This document shows positions 21,463-32,254 of a stretch of 64,000 bases of DNA, piece after piece. Under the pieces are notes generated by a model that was not told the DNA's origin, searched no databases, and was given only the letters and a program-made list of their open reading frames with translations. Origin of the DNA: Hymenopellis radicata (lineage: Eukaryota > Basidiomycota > Agaricomycetes > Agaricales > Physalacriaceae); NCBI GenBank assembly GCA_015501595.1, contig JADNRX010000241.1, forward strand, positions 20,691-84,690, read 5' to 3'. Position 1 is the first letter of the stretch, and the number at the start of each line of letters is the position of its first letter. The position numbers were made by a program, and so were the translations under genes.

Positions 21463-22565
21463 AAATTCCCACTGCATCCCCTCCCCCGCCATCAACACGT
21501 GATGTGAAAATCTTCCCAAAGTAGTTCGTCGGGGTTCGTTTACTGTTCTTGTCCGTATTTACCGCTTCCTCTCGCAACTTACGACCCTCGCAATGGAGAA
21601 TCAGCCAAATCAGGACGTGTCTATTCCAAGATACTCTCGGAAAAAATGCAGCAAAGTACTTACTTCCTATCAACGGGGACTGGAGGCAGTGTGCCATCTG
21701 CCAGGAAAGTACCCGACGATGCAAAAAGCTCAAACGCGACACAACCGACGAGGGACCACGACATGGACCTAGCGTACCTGCAGAGCCACAACAACTGGAA
21801 CCCACTTTACATGTTACCAGACCAAGGAACCTTGCTGGTGGAGGGCAACGGAGGAGAGTGAGTCGGATGATGGTGAGAACACTTGCAACGTGAGTTAAGA
21901 TACAACTTCAATACAGTTGGCAGTTCTGAGCTCCCCCAGTCTTCTTCCTCAGTTCGATGCAACCAAGTCCCGCCATTTTGGTCACATCCATCCCTTGTCC
22001 CTCTATCGATATTCCGAACACGTCAACCAGAACGCGCGGTACACGCGGCGAGGATTCTGACGAAGATGAAGATGATGTAAGGGCATTCATAGCTAGTCAA
22101 ACGACGTTCCGGGAGCACATATGCGAGTCGCTCAGCTTCGGGAATTTGCAGATATGTTACAGTTGGGTGAGGGGATGCTGGACAGTGTGGAATTGGCTAT
22201 TTCTCTTGGTGGAGAGCTGTCAGAGCCGTGAGCGTCGTTTTTGCTCCTGCACAGAGGCGTCGCCAGCGACATAGGAAGGATCATCATGTTTTTCCGAGTG
22301 AGAGTGATCTCGGACTGTCACTTATTGACCTTTTGTACTTGATTAGATTTCCCTTTTCCATTATCATTTTTGTTGTATCTTAACTACTCATAATTACACC
22401 TATTGTATGTGTTTCCTTATACTAGATGTCGTGCAACGCGACACAGACGGCGGCGCGACACATTGCACAACTTCACCCTGAGAAGCTCGGCCCTCGGACT
22501 TGCTTATTTGCCGGTTTCACATCACGTGCTGTTGGCGGGGGAGGGGGGATGCACTGGGGTTGTTC
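21463..22565. mobile_element. 1.1-kb terminal-inverted-repeat DNA transposon
   Basis: The element is 1103 bp and is flanked by a 10-bp direct repeat. Its ends are imperfect inverted repeats of about 45 bp: the left end contains TGCATCCCCTCCCCCGCC and ACGTGATGTGAA, and the reverse complement of the right end contains TGCATCCCCCCTCCCCCGCC and ACGTGATGTGAA in the same order. A 9-10 bp target duplication is usual for Mutator-like elements. It is too short for a full transposase and no DDE motif is seen, so it is probably non-autonomous. Inside, short plus-strand frames encode a Cys/Lys-rich stretch (CQESTRRCKKLKRD) and an acidic run (EDSDEDEDDVRAFI); whether they are genes is unclear. Confidence 0.85.
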
Positions 22566-22575
22566 TATATCGCAA
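22566..22575. repeat. target site duplication, right
   Basis: Second copy of TATATCGCAA; host coding sequence resumes at 22576 in the same frame. Confidence 0.85.
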
Positions 22576-23483
22576 CGCGTCGTTCAGTTGTACAAAGATG
22601 TGAGTTAATGCAACTGTTCTCTGTCTTGTGACTCTAGTTTTCATGTCGTTTGTAGGCCGGCTATTTGGCGCGTACTACGACTAAATTGGAACCCAGAGGT
22701 CAAGACGGACGCGGATTCGAAGGTCCTGGATTGGATCACGGAGTGTTCATACCTTTCAAGCTCATGTTTGGGGAAGAATTCATGGACATACCGGTCGTCC
22801 AAGTTGCCATCGATTCGAGCATGAAGCCCGAGGACAACTGGAGACTTGGCAAGACAGTTGCCGCACTAAGGTCAGTTGACGACACATTCATTGACGCGTA
22901 TTGACAGCCCATGGTAGAACGGAAGGAATTCTAGTCCTCTCAGGTGGCTTGACCATACATAACCTACGTGACATATCTGCGTTTGCGCCAGAGTCTGCGA
23001 AGCCTGTCGTAAAGGAATTTGACAAGGCCGTTCTCGATGCTGTCACTATTCCTGATGTGAGCTTGAAATTCAAAGAAGGTTGATGCGAACTCATTGTTCA
23101 TAGTCGGAGGATCGGAAGAAGGCAATGTTTGCTCTCACCAAGCACGCAGGGTTCCGGTCGGCGAATCCTCGTGAAGACCATTTTGTGCCTCTGTACGTCG
23201 CGGCAGGTGCTGGAGAGATGGGCGGAGTGAAGGTTCTGAATGCGCTTTACGGAATACCTACTGTGGCGTTTGGCTTGTAGAGTGACGGTTACATGCAAAT
23301 TAGCTATTTTCTTCGTGGAGTAACTGAGCCATGCGCTGCTATGAGTCGCAGAAAACGAGTGCACTCATTATAGAAGTAGCCAACTGCTTACTGTCTAATT
23401 CTATATCTGGCCGTGCACTCAGTACATATGTCAACGTACATTGCTTCGACTTCACCTCACTATCAACCAAAAGCCATGTACTA

Positions 23484-24044
23484 CTAGTACGGACCCCAGC
23501 CCTTATTCACAGCCAACCCAGCCTTCATTCTAACAAGAGCGAAATCATAGTCATTGTTGCACTGCGGCAAAGCCACAAACGTCTCATCACTCTTGTCAAA
23601 TTCCCCATCCGACTCCGTATCCTGCGCCATTCCTGTAATAGCATCCAGGGCATAGACAACTCGACCGCCCTGCGCGAAAAAGCGCTCAACCACCTGGGGG
23701 TAGTTGGCGAGCACATGGGCCTTGACGGCGTCCTCAGTGAGCGGGGACGCAGGCGTGCGCTGGAGAATATCCAAGGCCGAGCGGAAGACGGCGGTGTAGC
23801 CCCCATAGAAGCTGGGGTGGAGGGCCTGCCTGGAAACCGAGGGAGGGAGGTAATCGCTGCACATAAGCATGTGGACAAGGGCGGGGTCAACGTTCAGGTC
23901 GAAGGTGCGTTCCTTTGGGTTCGCGTACATGCCGACCAAGGCGAAATCTGCGTGGCCTATTGAACGGCGATGAGAATAAGTTGCACGGATTAGGCCCCGA
24001 AACGCGCTATACTCACGGTCGACTCTCCGCGACGGTTCATGGGA
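23484..24044 (-). CDS. unrecognised protein, 5-prime end uncertain
   Basis: The main exon (about 23,956 to the stop at 23484-23486) is a clean frame of about 155 residues, with VALPQCNNDYDFALVRM near the end. An intron with good borders (GTGAGT to CAATAG) precedes it, but the protein-like frame upstream (QFANVRLLSAQYPMNRRGES) does not join in phase, so either the start is elsewhere or the gene is damaged. The upstream DNA at 24.1-24.3 kb is a MYND-family fragment and does not belong to this gene. No family is recognised, and no signal peptide or membrane segment is visible in the main exon. Confidence 0.5.
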   Translation of the reverse strand, partial: SHEPSRRVDREYSAFRGLIRATYSHRRSIGHADFALVGMYANPKERTFDLNVDPALVHMLMCSDYLPPSVSRQALHPSFYGGYTAVFRSALDILQRTPASPLTEDAVKAHVLANYPQVVERFFAQGGRVVYALDAITGMAQDTESDGEFDKSDETFVALPQCNNDYDFALVRMKAGLAVNKGWGPY

Positions 24045-24099
24045 TATTGTGCCGACAGCAGACGGACGTTCGCAAATTGTCGACCTGCTTGCATTTCCT

Positions 24100-24310
24100 A
24101 CCGGTATATGTAGCCTTGAGTATAAGATCCAGCAGCACTTTGGGTCCCGGCATCGAATCGTGAAGACCTTTGACAATCTTGCACACCTTAGCCAATGAGG
24201 ACGTGTTTTTTCACGCCCAGTGACACTCGCGGCGGTCCAGCAAAGTCCCAGAAGACTGGAAGCGCACAAATCGGACTCGAAGGCAATCTGCGAACGAAAA
24301 CCGCAGTGTC
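24100..24310 (-). pseudogene. MYND-family gene fragment
   Basis: Across two frames this stretch encodes SSLLGLCWTAASVTGREK, KHVLIG and LAKVCKIVKGLHDSMPGP followed by KVLLDLI. This parallels the MYND gene at 37.4 kb (TRWTSASLSERRKHVLLAL, VCTIAKDLHDS, PKVLLNLI). Frame breaks and missing ends show it is a relic. An inverted copy is at about 35,330-35,450. Confidence 0.65.
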
Positions 24311-24419
24311 GTTTTTTGAAGTGGTTGGTAAACGCCCCCCGCCGGTAGGGGCTTCTGGTCTTGGTTGAGCATTATCTCGATCCGCCGCCGCCCCGCGCGC
24401 GTTGCAGCACGAGGGAAAA

Positions 24420-24615
24420 CGAACGTGAGGTGCTGATCGTCGTTCCTTGTGGATCTCGGTCGTGACGCGGAACGTGCAACCATTCAACTTGAGAATGCGC
24501 TTAATCTTTTGCTGTGAGGTCCTTCGAAAAATACAAAAGTGAGATACTATACAATGCGTCACTGTCAAGAACCAGAGGAGGATTACGAGCGAGAAAGATT
24601 CTGGTATTGTATACT
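24420..24615. repeat. segment duplicated in inverted orientation at 35.04-35.25 kb
   Basis: The reverse complement matches 35,040-35,250, including GCACGTT, CGACCGAGATCCACAAG, AAAGTGAGATACTATACAATG and the TCACTGTCAAGAACCA block. The match breaks near GGTATTGTA, where the 35 kb copy continues into deacetylase sequence, which marks a recombination joint. Confidence 0.75.
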
Positions 24616-24715
24616 GTGTATTTCATACTCTTTCTCGAAAAAAGCATCCTTCCGCTCCGGGTCCGCCATATATCTGCAACATGAGATCACATACGAAAAA
24701 AAGCCTATTATGCAC

Positions 24716-25820
24716 TCACTGTAGCAGCTCATTCACATAGTCCCGCAAATGCCCAATAGATTCTGCATCCAAGCTGGCTTGCGCCACCATTTGCGGTAAC
24801 GCCACTGAACACGAACCAATTCAGCTAGCGTACAAGAAGATAGATAGAACGGGACGAACCTAACATTCTCAATAAATGCTCCGCGCCATACAACCCACTC
24901 ATCTCTGGGGTCTCCTCAACATGGACATGCTGCCCCGTGAAATACTTTTCCCTGATCCCCGCATACTGCGGGCGCTCAAACCGATACAACAACTGCGAAC
25001 CCAGCGAGCGGTCAAAGTATATCTGTATGCCGTTGACGACTGTCCGCACGAGAACGTCTGGGTCTTTCAAACTGTTGAAGAAAAGTGATGGGAGGAAGAA
25101 TGGGTGAATGAATGGAGGAGACACGACGAACCTCGGAGGTTTCTTCTCAAGCACATACTTTTCAAAATCCTCCAGTATCTTGTGCACAGTCGGGTCCCGC
25201 GGAATATGGACCGTCTAGTACCAGTCCAGTCAAAACCATAAGTACCAGAGTGTGAATGGATGCGCACCGACTGGTTCTTGGTCACCGCCTCCCAATCATC
25301 AACGAGCTGGCATTTAAGCGACTCGGGCACAGTGAGCTTCATCTGCGGCTGCCGCGGGCCATTCTCCTCCTAGTACGTCCATTCATCAGCCAGCCAGCCC
25401 CACCTAACAAAACGCGACATACATCATGCGCCCTCTTCTGCCCGCGCTGCCCTCCTTTATCGCGTGCATTCCGTGCACTGCTTCCCGCCACAGGAGCTAC
25501 CCAACCAAACTAAATAAGCAAACATCCAAAGACACAGGACGCGCGCGCAAACCTTTAGCCTGCGCCTTGCTCGCCGCCTGGTTCGCGGACGTCTTCTGCT
25601 GCAGCGCCTTCTGCGCCGCCAGATTCGCCTCGTTGAACTTGAGCGCGCGGTCCTCGGGCACCCACTCGTCCCACGTCTGCTTCCACCCCTTGTAGTGCAC
25701 CAGGTACTGTTGCCGCCCGTTCTCCGTTCGCACCTGGATGATCTTGGCCTCGTATATCAGCGGCCCATGATAGCACAGCACTTTTTCGTTGGTCGCGAAA
25801 ATCGGCATTTCCGAGGTCAT
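24716..25820 (-). CDS. eaf3: Eaf3/MRG15-type chromatin protein
   Basis: The first exon starts [20 protein letters not shown] and holds a chromo-barrel domain ([19 protein letters not shown]) that binds methylated H3K36. A Gly/Arg/Lys-rich linker exon (about 25,500-25,418) follows. The MRG domain ([20 protein letters not shown], then [47 protein letters not shown]) ends with [20 protein letters not shown] just before the stop. The protein is a shared subunit of the NuA4 acetyltransferase and Rpd3S deacetylase complexes in the nucleus. The order chromo - linker - MRG and the approximate length match the family. At least five exons; internal borders past the second exon are approximate. Confidence 0.92.
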
Positions 25821-26030
25821 GGTGGTGGCGGTGAGAGGTAGGGTCAGTGCTGCACATTCCCAAAATGGGATGGCACCTCGCAGCTCTCCTTTCTCTTCTT
25901 CTCCTCCCAGTAATATACCAAATGCAAGTAATCTGGTGTAAAACCATTACATAATACTCCCTCCCTTGGACTCCCTAGATTACACAAAACTATAAAAAGC
26001 GACGTAACGATGAAAGCAAGTACGAAAAAA

Positions 26031-26050
26031 TGTATGTATGTATGTATGTA
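26031..26050. repeat. TATG microsatellite
   Basis: About five tandem TATG units in the 3-prime region of the Spa2 gene. Confidence 0.8.
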
Positions 26051-26079
26051 GTGCATGGTCAGAAAAATGTAAAAGTATA

Positions 26080-29000
26080 TTACGTTCCCAGCTTCGAAAG
26101 CGCCTTCATAGCATTCGCAACCGCAAAACTCGACCGCGCCATGATCTGCCGCGACTCCTTCGTCACCTCTGGCAGCGACTGCACATCGCTCAGCTTCGTC
26201 GCCTGCTCAGAAAGCTCCTGCAACAGCTCCGTCCCTTGTTTCACATGCGCAGGCGGCAGATTGTCCTTGCACACAGCAACAATGCTCGACACAATCGTTA
26301 TGATCTGCGTCACATTGTCCGTCAGGTTGGGCGAAGGCGTCGGACTCCGCACGCCCGATAACACAATTTGTATGCAGTCGATGACAGTAGACGTTTGAGT
26401 GTCGATGTACGGCTGCAGGGTGTCTGTTACCACCTCTATTTCTTTAAACTGAACGTAATCCTACCTTGAGCTCATTCCAGTTATCCTCCAACGTCTCCCC
26501 CGCCGTCGAATCATCACTCAACACTCCAGACGGTCGATCAAAAATCGGCGGCGGCGAGTTCGTATTCTCAGAGCTGGAATGCTCAGAGGGCGTCCTCTGC
26601 CGATAACTATCAAACGTCGGCTGCCTCTCCCCGTACCTCCCGCTCGTCCCACTAAACCCCGAACTATTCTTCCGATGATGTGCCTCCTTCTCCGCCACAG
26701 ACCTCAACGATGGCGCAAACCCATTCGTCGCACTCCCGCCCGGTGTATACGGCGACGACACAAACTGATCCTGCTCAGCTTTCGTCGCTTTCCGCACAAG
26801 GATCATCTTGGTAATATCGGTAATAGTAGCAGAGACGTGACTCGCAGCTGCATCAAGCAGACTGACGGGCGACATCCCGGAACTCGTTGCATGCGTCTTT
26901 GATGCCGCGACAAGATTCCCAAGTGTGGCGTCAGCCCGGTCGCGTAATGAGCGCAGGGCATCAAGATCAACCTCCCCTCGGTCGCGTTGTGGACGTCGTT
27001 CGTAATTTCGCACGTCGTCAGTTATAGACGTCACAGAGTTGACGACTGACTTCATCGGCGTTAGCACTCTTGTAGGAGCGTTGGACCGGGCAGCAGTCAA
27101 AAGCGAATCTATGGCAGACATGAACGCAGTCAAGTGTATGTCCAGCACTCCGCCATCAGCAGTGACAGGCACTTGGTCATCGAACTTGTCGAGCTTGGGA
27201 GCCTGGAGGTAGAGTTGGGACGTCGCTGGAACAAAAAAAGTCAAATAATAGCCTTCAAAAAGCAGAGTCGTTGGCTTACCTTTGACACTTCTCAACTCGG
27301 TCTTGGCTTGCTCGTATTTGCGTTTGTACTCCTTCAGTTGAAGATCGAGATCGCGTATTACGATCAGGTCAGAGTCTTTCGCGGTCATCAGCTCCTCGTT
27401 GCGGCGAGAGAGTTGATCTAGCTCCGTCAAAAGACCAGTCATGTCTGCATTCAACTGTTCGATGACCTCCGGACCGGCCTGGACAGTGAATGAGAAAAAG
27501 AATTGAGAACAAGCCATGAGACACTCACATGGCCAGAACCTCGTGTTTCGCGATCTTGTTCAAGGACTTCACAGCGATCGCGTAAGATCTGCAGTTCATC
27601 CTCGTCCTGCTGGGCGCGTCGAGCTTCACGCTCCTTTTCGCGCTGTCTTGTCTCTCGAAGATCTTCGAGCTCCTTCTGAAGAGCACGCATTGTCATAGAT
27701 TGCTCCTCAGCACGCTGAATAAAAAATCAGAATAGATCATTGTAAAAACGAAAAACACTCACCCTTCGTACGCCTTGTAGCTCTTCCTCCATCTGCCTCA
27801 CCCGCTCCTCGCCATCTTGCCACTTCCTCTCCCACTGGCTAGAATCATCCAAATCACGCTGCATATTCGAGATCTGACTCTGCATGGTCGCGATCTTATA
27901 CTCGTAATCTCGCCGCATCTTCTCGTTGTCTTCGGTAACACTCTGGCGCCCATTCAGCCGCGAGGATATGCCACCCGAACGCTCCGAGTTTGCCGACGTA
28001 CGACCGTAGTTCAAGTAGTCGTCCCCGCTGCGCGTTGCACCTCCTTCGTCGTCCTCGTCTTCGACACCTTTTAGTCGAGCAGACAGCCCACTCAAACCAA
28101 CAGCTGGACCTCGAGGACTCAGAGGGCTGGGATAGTCGCTTGCGCTGTCCGGCTCCTCCGGGTTAATACCACCCATATAGCTGACATCTTGACTAGCATT
28201 CCGACTCCTGCTGCTATCATCAACTGTCGTACTACCGCTCTCCCGGGCATCACGGCCATACGGAACTTCAATATATTCCTCCTCCATCGTGCTTTTGTTG
28301 GGTATGATCATGCCGCTCGTGGCCGTAGCACTTTGAGCGGTTGCGGTGCCTGCACTATCACTAGTGCCACTGACACTGGGAGCGCTTGGTCGCCGAATTG
28401 GGTATTCGCGATCTCGCTCGCGATCCTCCGACCGTCGGCCGGTGGTGTCCTGAGAAGGTTGCCGTCGAGATGATGTATCCGAGGACATTTGTCGCCTGGA
28501 ATCCTGTGATGGTTTCCGACGTGATGAAAGCGAAGCGAGGCTTGGGGTGTAGTTATTGTTGTCGTCGCTCACGCGGCTTGGATACATATCTTCGCTTGGA
28601 CGTCGTCTGTCCTCCGAAGGCCGTCGAGCAGAACCATAACCGCTGTCTGATGGACGGTCGGTGGAAACTCGTCCAGAGGTTCGAGAAGAAGTGGTAGCAC
28701 GGGGATTGAAATCAGAAGCGGGGTAGTCGTCGTAGTTGGATCCTGCTGATGTCCTTCCAGAGGGCTACCAAAATGTTTGACAAAGTTGACAAGTTGAAGA
28801 GTGGCTTCCTTACATCCTCTTTGAACTCTGGGTATCGCCTGAGAAGTTCATAATACACGTCGCTTGAGAGATCCTCGAAACGAGATGTTGGTAGCGTCGC
28901 AAGCTTCTGCCTAGCCTGATTGCGCTTCGGGTGGAATTCTTCGCGGACGGGTAGAAAGGGTACTGAGGACGTAAAGTCAGCCAAAAGTGGCCAAGGCACA

Positions 29001-29387
29001 GGAGATAGACTAAACCTGCCTTCATTTTCATCTTGTCGTCGTAAAAGCTCGTCGTAGACATCGGTGGACAGTTCATGGAATTGTTGAATCGTGAGGCGGG
29101 TCAGCTTCTGTCTGGCGGACGACCGGGAGTTGGGCGGCGCTGCAACGGTGCTGATCAGCACTCGTTAGCGCGCAGTTACGAAACAAGCTCGCACCTTTCG
29201 CTAAATATGCGGCTAGATACTTGCTCAGCTCCTCAAAATGGGTCTTTGATACCATCCGATAGTCGATTGTAGGCACTGCCGGTACATTTTTGTCTCGAAT
29301 CGGTCGGTACGACTCTGTGCGATAGTTGGATATGCCTGAGAATGCAGTCGGCGTTGGCGACGCAGCTCTCGACTGCGACCGCTTCAT
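26080..29387 (-). CDS. spa2: Spa2-like polarisome scaffold
   Basis: Starts MKRSQSRAASPTPTAF and ends with SFAVANAMKALSKLGT. Near the N-terminus two Spa2-homology (GIT/SHD) repeats are clear: ARQKLTRLTIQQFHELSTDV and ARQKLATLPTSRFEDLSSDV, each followed by YxELLRR. A long Ser/Arg/Pro-rich disordered region follows. A coiled coil comes next (MQSQISNMQRDLDDSS to VIEQLNADMTGLLTELDQL), then a conserved C-terminal helical domain. The protein organises Bni1, Bud6 and MAP-kinase partners at growing hyphal tips and septa. Six or more exons; the frame passes each intron without a stop, so the gene looks intact. The Eaf3 gene lies ~260 bp downstream on the same strand. Confidence 0.9.
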
Positions 29388-30227
29388 GATGGTGGTGGTA
29401 GGAAGGCAAACGACGAGCACCTAGCGTTCTGCTCGTCGATGCAGGGAATGCAATGTGCACAGCACGTGTTCGCCAACAAGTGACAAACACGAGGCTTCAG
29501 CATGTCATTGTCATTCAACTCTGTGGATATCGGTGCTCAGCGCGATATGGAAACTGATTCCTGCGACTATTTTGATCCGTAGTAATTGAGGCGCCAAAAT
29601 ACATAATGCACGACTGAACGCGCAAAAGCCTCCATCCATTGACCCCTTAATAAGAAAACACGCGCCGACCCCTCGCCCTAACGCGAAGCGGTACACATCG
29701 CACGATATACGTAGACGAGGAACGAAACGAGGAAACCTGAAGTTTCGTTTCTGTCTGATCTAATCACCGGCGCTTCCGGACTCAAGCGCGCCTCGACGGC
29801 GGCCTCGTTTACCGCTTTGGGATATATTTAGCGTACTACCTGTTCAGCCGCTAGCAGTACATTTCGTGGCGGGGGAGTCAGAGGGGATAGACTCCCATAG
29901 TCACGAATAGCCAGGGCTTACACAGCTGAGATGGGTACATGAAGAAGAAGGAAAATAGTGACTTACTTCGGGGTCCCGTGTTACTGTATATGACGGCGAA
30001 ATGCACAGAAACTGCTGACGACTGTGGCGCACGTTTCTGCTGCATCGAACAGTTGCCTCACCAGCACAACAATCCCTGGCAATTTACCAAATTAACATTA
30101 AGATTGGGTCTTCAAGCAGTCAAAATCTGGAAGAAATCTTCATGAATAGAACCAAAATTCAGGTGGCGCAAATAATGCAATAAGTACTCATAAGTAATGC
30201 TGTTGATAGGAAGTGGTGTACATACAC
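29388..30227. other. intergenic stretch with a first linker repeat
   Basis: No gene supported. The part at about 29,535-29,710 is a copy of the linker repeat found at 30,983-31,170 and 32,925-33,020 (shared GGCGCCAAAATACATAATGCA and TTGACCCCTTAATAAGAAAA). It suggests that the duplicated array once extended this far. Confidence 0.6.
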
Positions 30228-30982
30228 ATCATTCAACATCGTCTGCGTCAGGTATGAAAATATCCGTCCGCGCCAAGATCCTGCCAAAGAATATCCTATT
30301 CAAGCTGTTCAGCTCCGCCAGCCCTCCCTCAGGCGGGCAAAGGCGGAACACAGAGAGCGCAAAGCTCGGGGGCGTAACGAGCTTCATGACGGGGGATTTC
30401 TCTACGAGGCAGACAAAGATGCAGTTGAGGGCGATGCCCTTGCGGATGTGCGCCTGGAAGCCGTCGACGCCGAAGCTGCGGAGGACGAACCAGAACTTGA
30501 GCGAGCGGAAGCGCCGCCCGAGGGCAAGGTGCCAGTTGCGGTAGTCGATGACGGTGCCGGCGTCGCCCTGCTTGGTGCGCAGGAAGGGTGGCGTGATGTC
30601 AAGGGCCTCGGTGAGGTACTTGCGGTCGCGCACCCAGAGCGTGGAGGCATCAAGTTGATTAGACCCCACTAGGAGGAATGTCAGTGACGGCGAGACTATG
30701 AAAAGAATGGCAAAACCTTGTGGAGATTAGTACAGAAAGAATCGGCGAACTCGTTTATTTCGTTCAGGAAGCAGACTTGGCGGTATTCTCAGCTGAGTGC
30801 GACACCTGCCCAGGCAGCATCGACATGAACGCGAAGGTACGGATGGTCTTTGACTAAACTCCACAAGTAGACGAGAAGACGCGATTTTACTGTCAAAGTG
30901 AACATACCGACTTGCTTCATCTCTGGGAAATTGTCGGTGTCGAGGAAATCGGGAGAGAGTCCAAGGAGCTTGGCGGACCTCA
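30228..30982 (-). pseudogene. aromatic amino acid decarboxylase fragment 1
   Basis: Homologous to the intact gene at 14.0-15.8 kb. It keeps the C-terminal region (RKYLTEALDITPPFLR, RFRSLKFWFVLRSFGV) and the HVDAAWAG segment, but jumps from LLGLSPDFLDT directly to NFPEMKQV. The roughly 350 bp that encode the PLP-binding middle of the protein are missing, and both ends are cut. It cannot make an active enzyme. Confidence 0.88.
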
Positions 30983-31170
30983 GCGGGCGATATGGAGACT
31001 GATTCCTGGGTCCGAAATACGAGTGTTTGATCCGTAGTGATTGAGGCGCCAAAATACATAATGCACTACTGAACGCGTTCTTCGTAAGCTCGAAAGCCTC
31101 GATCCATTGACCCCTTAATAAGAAAAGACGCGCCGACCCTCACCCTAACGCGAAGGCGTACTTACAACGT
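30983..31170. repeat. linker repeat 2
   Basis: Direct repeat of 29,535-29,710; a shorter version is at 32,925-33,020. It always lies between an AADC fragment and the 3-prime side of an RRM gene copy. Confidence 0.75.
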
Positions 31171-31255
31171 AGAAGGCCATCTAACAAGTCGCGTCAAGAC
31201 CTTACACAGCTGAGGAGACCATGCCTGAACAGCCCGTACATCAATAGACCCCAAT

Positions 31256-32030
31256 TTAAGACTCGGCAGTGAACTCTGTAGTAGGATTAGCGACGCGAAG
31301 GAAGGAGTATCGAAGAAGAAACATACCAGGGTACTTTGCGGCGGGGCGCTCCTCCTGGATGTAGTAAGTTGCATAGAGTCTGCCACCCTCAAGGATGATA
31401 CCCTCCTCTGACCGAATTGTCTCCAGAGCCTTGTCAGCGGCTTCCTGAGTTTCGAAGTAGAGGAAGGCAAAAGGGCGGGGGTATCCGTTTAAAGTGGCTA
31501 AGAGTCTGGTAAACTGGAAGGAAACACGAAAGTAGGGAGAGAAGCCACGTACGTTGTCTAACGCTGACCTTGCCGAATTGGCCAAACACCTTGGCGATCT
31601 CGGGTGCTGAGATACCAAATTGTGTAGAAATGTTACGCAAGATAAGTCTCGGGACTTTCTGGGAGTCGTCTACCGCCCGGAGTTTGGCCTCGGGACGAGG
31701 CACGGCGAAGTGTTCGGCGGTCAGCATTGCTGGAGGGATCTCTAGTGTCCCCTTGTCCATGAGCTTCTGAGCGTTGGCTTGCTCCTGGAAGGTGACAATG
31801 CAACTGCTACCAGAGGGCATGGCCAGCCAGAGGCGCTCGACGGGACCAAAGTTGGCAGCCAAGCCCTCTTTGAGGGCTTGGTGCGAAATTTTGTTGTCAA
31901 TGTCAACCTTCTGACGGAGGCGAACGTAGACAGCTTTGGTCGGACCGACCTCTGATGCTACACCGCGCGCGCATAGATGAATGGCGGAGAGTGTGGTGCG
32001 GGGCAGACCGCGGGCGAAGAGAGAGAACAT
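31256..32030 (-). CDS. mitochondrial-type RRM protein, copy B (intact)
   Basis: Three exons (32030-31553, 31497-31327, 31275-31256) sum to 669 nt, 222 aa, with the same exon plan as copy A. It keeps the Arg-rich targeting peptide and both RRM-like regions, but the RNP motifs have drifted: RLILRNIS for KLYLHNVP and PFAFLYFETQEAADKAL for PFAFVSFETQEAADKAL. One short indel and a DID insertion near residue 46 separate it from copy A. The frame is open throughout, so it may be expressed. It sits in a cluster of dead copies, so it could also be a young pseudogene without visible breaks yet. Confidence 0.7.
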
Positions 32031-32254
32031 TGGGATGCAGAGGCAGGGCGGGCCGGCGGATTAGCATACATAACGGGTAACGCCGTGAAAGTTCACGTGT
32101 AGTCCATAAAATATAAGTATGTAGTAGTAGTTTAATTTAAAGTAGCAACGACAACCCAACGAACAAGAAGCTTGAAACTTTCTCAATATTTTCAAGAGTA
32201 CAGAGTGAAGAAAACATCAAATTACACGCGTTCGATTAACGCCCCACTGCCATT

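Larger units (their letters stand above)
21013..23280 (+). pseudogene. LigB/DODA-type extradiol dioxygenase, interrupted by a transposon
   Basis: Exons 21013-21301, 21356-21462, 22576-22599, 22656-22870, 22918-23056 and 23104-23280. If the 21463-22575 block is left out, the coding length is 951 nt (316 aa) and the frame runs straight through. Family features: FAHGSP, FSAHWET and PGLDHGVFIPF supply metal-binding or catalytic His residues, and DYGDENPLLMDYFGF and YVAAGAG are typical of 4,5-DOPA-dioxygenase-like proteins. These enzymes open catechol rings with Fe(II) or Zn. A 1.1 kb insertion sits inside the codon run for ISQ-RVVQLY; I found no splice pair that removes it and keeps the frame. 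This allele is therefore probably inactive, though all other parts look intact, so the hit is likely recent. Confidence 0.88.

Noticed and set aside
21453..22575. The inserted block as a normal intron of the dioxygenase
   Set aside because: Possible GT and AG sites were tried, but the joins shift the frame or meet a stop; terminal repeats and a target duplication explain it better.
23525..23890. Minus-strand Ser/Pro/Arg-rich frame
   Set aside because: It overlaps the more regular frame ending NKGWGPY in another phase and has the composition of an out-of-frame reading.
24044..24269. Upstream extension of the unrecognised 23.5 kb gene
   Set aside because: The extension is a frame-broken MYND relic with its own duplicate at 35 kb, so it is not part of that gene.
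26038..26902. Plus-strand Arg/His-rich frames
   Set aside because: Antisense shadows of the Spa2 coding region.
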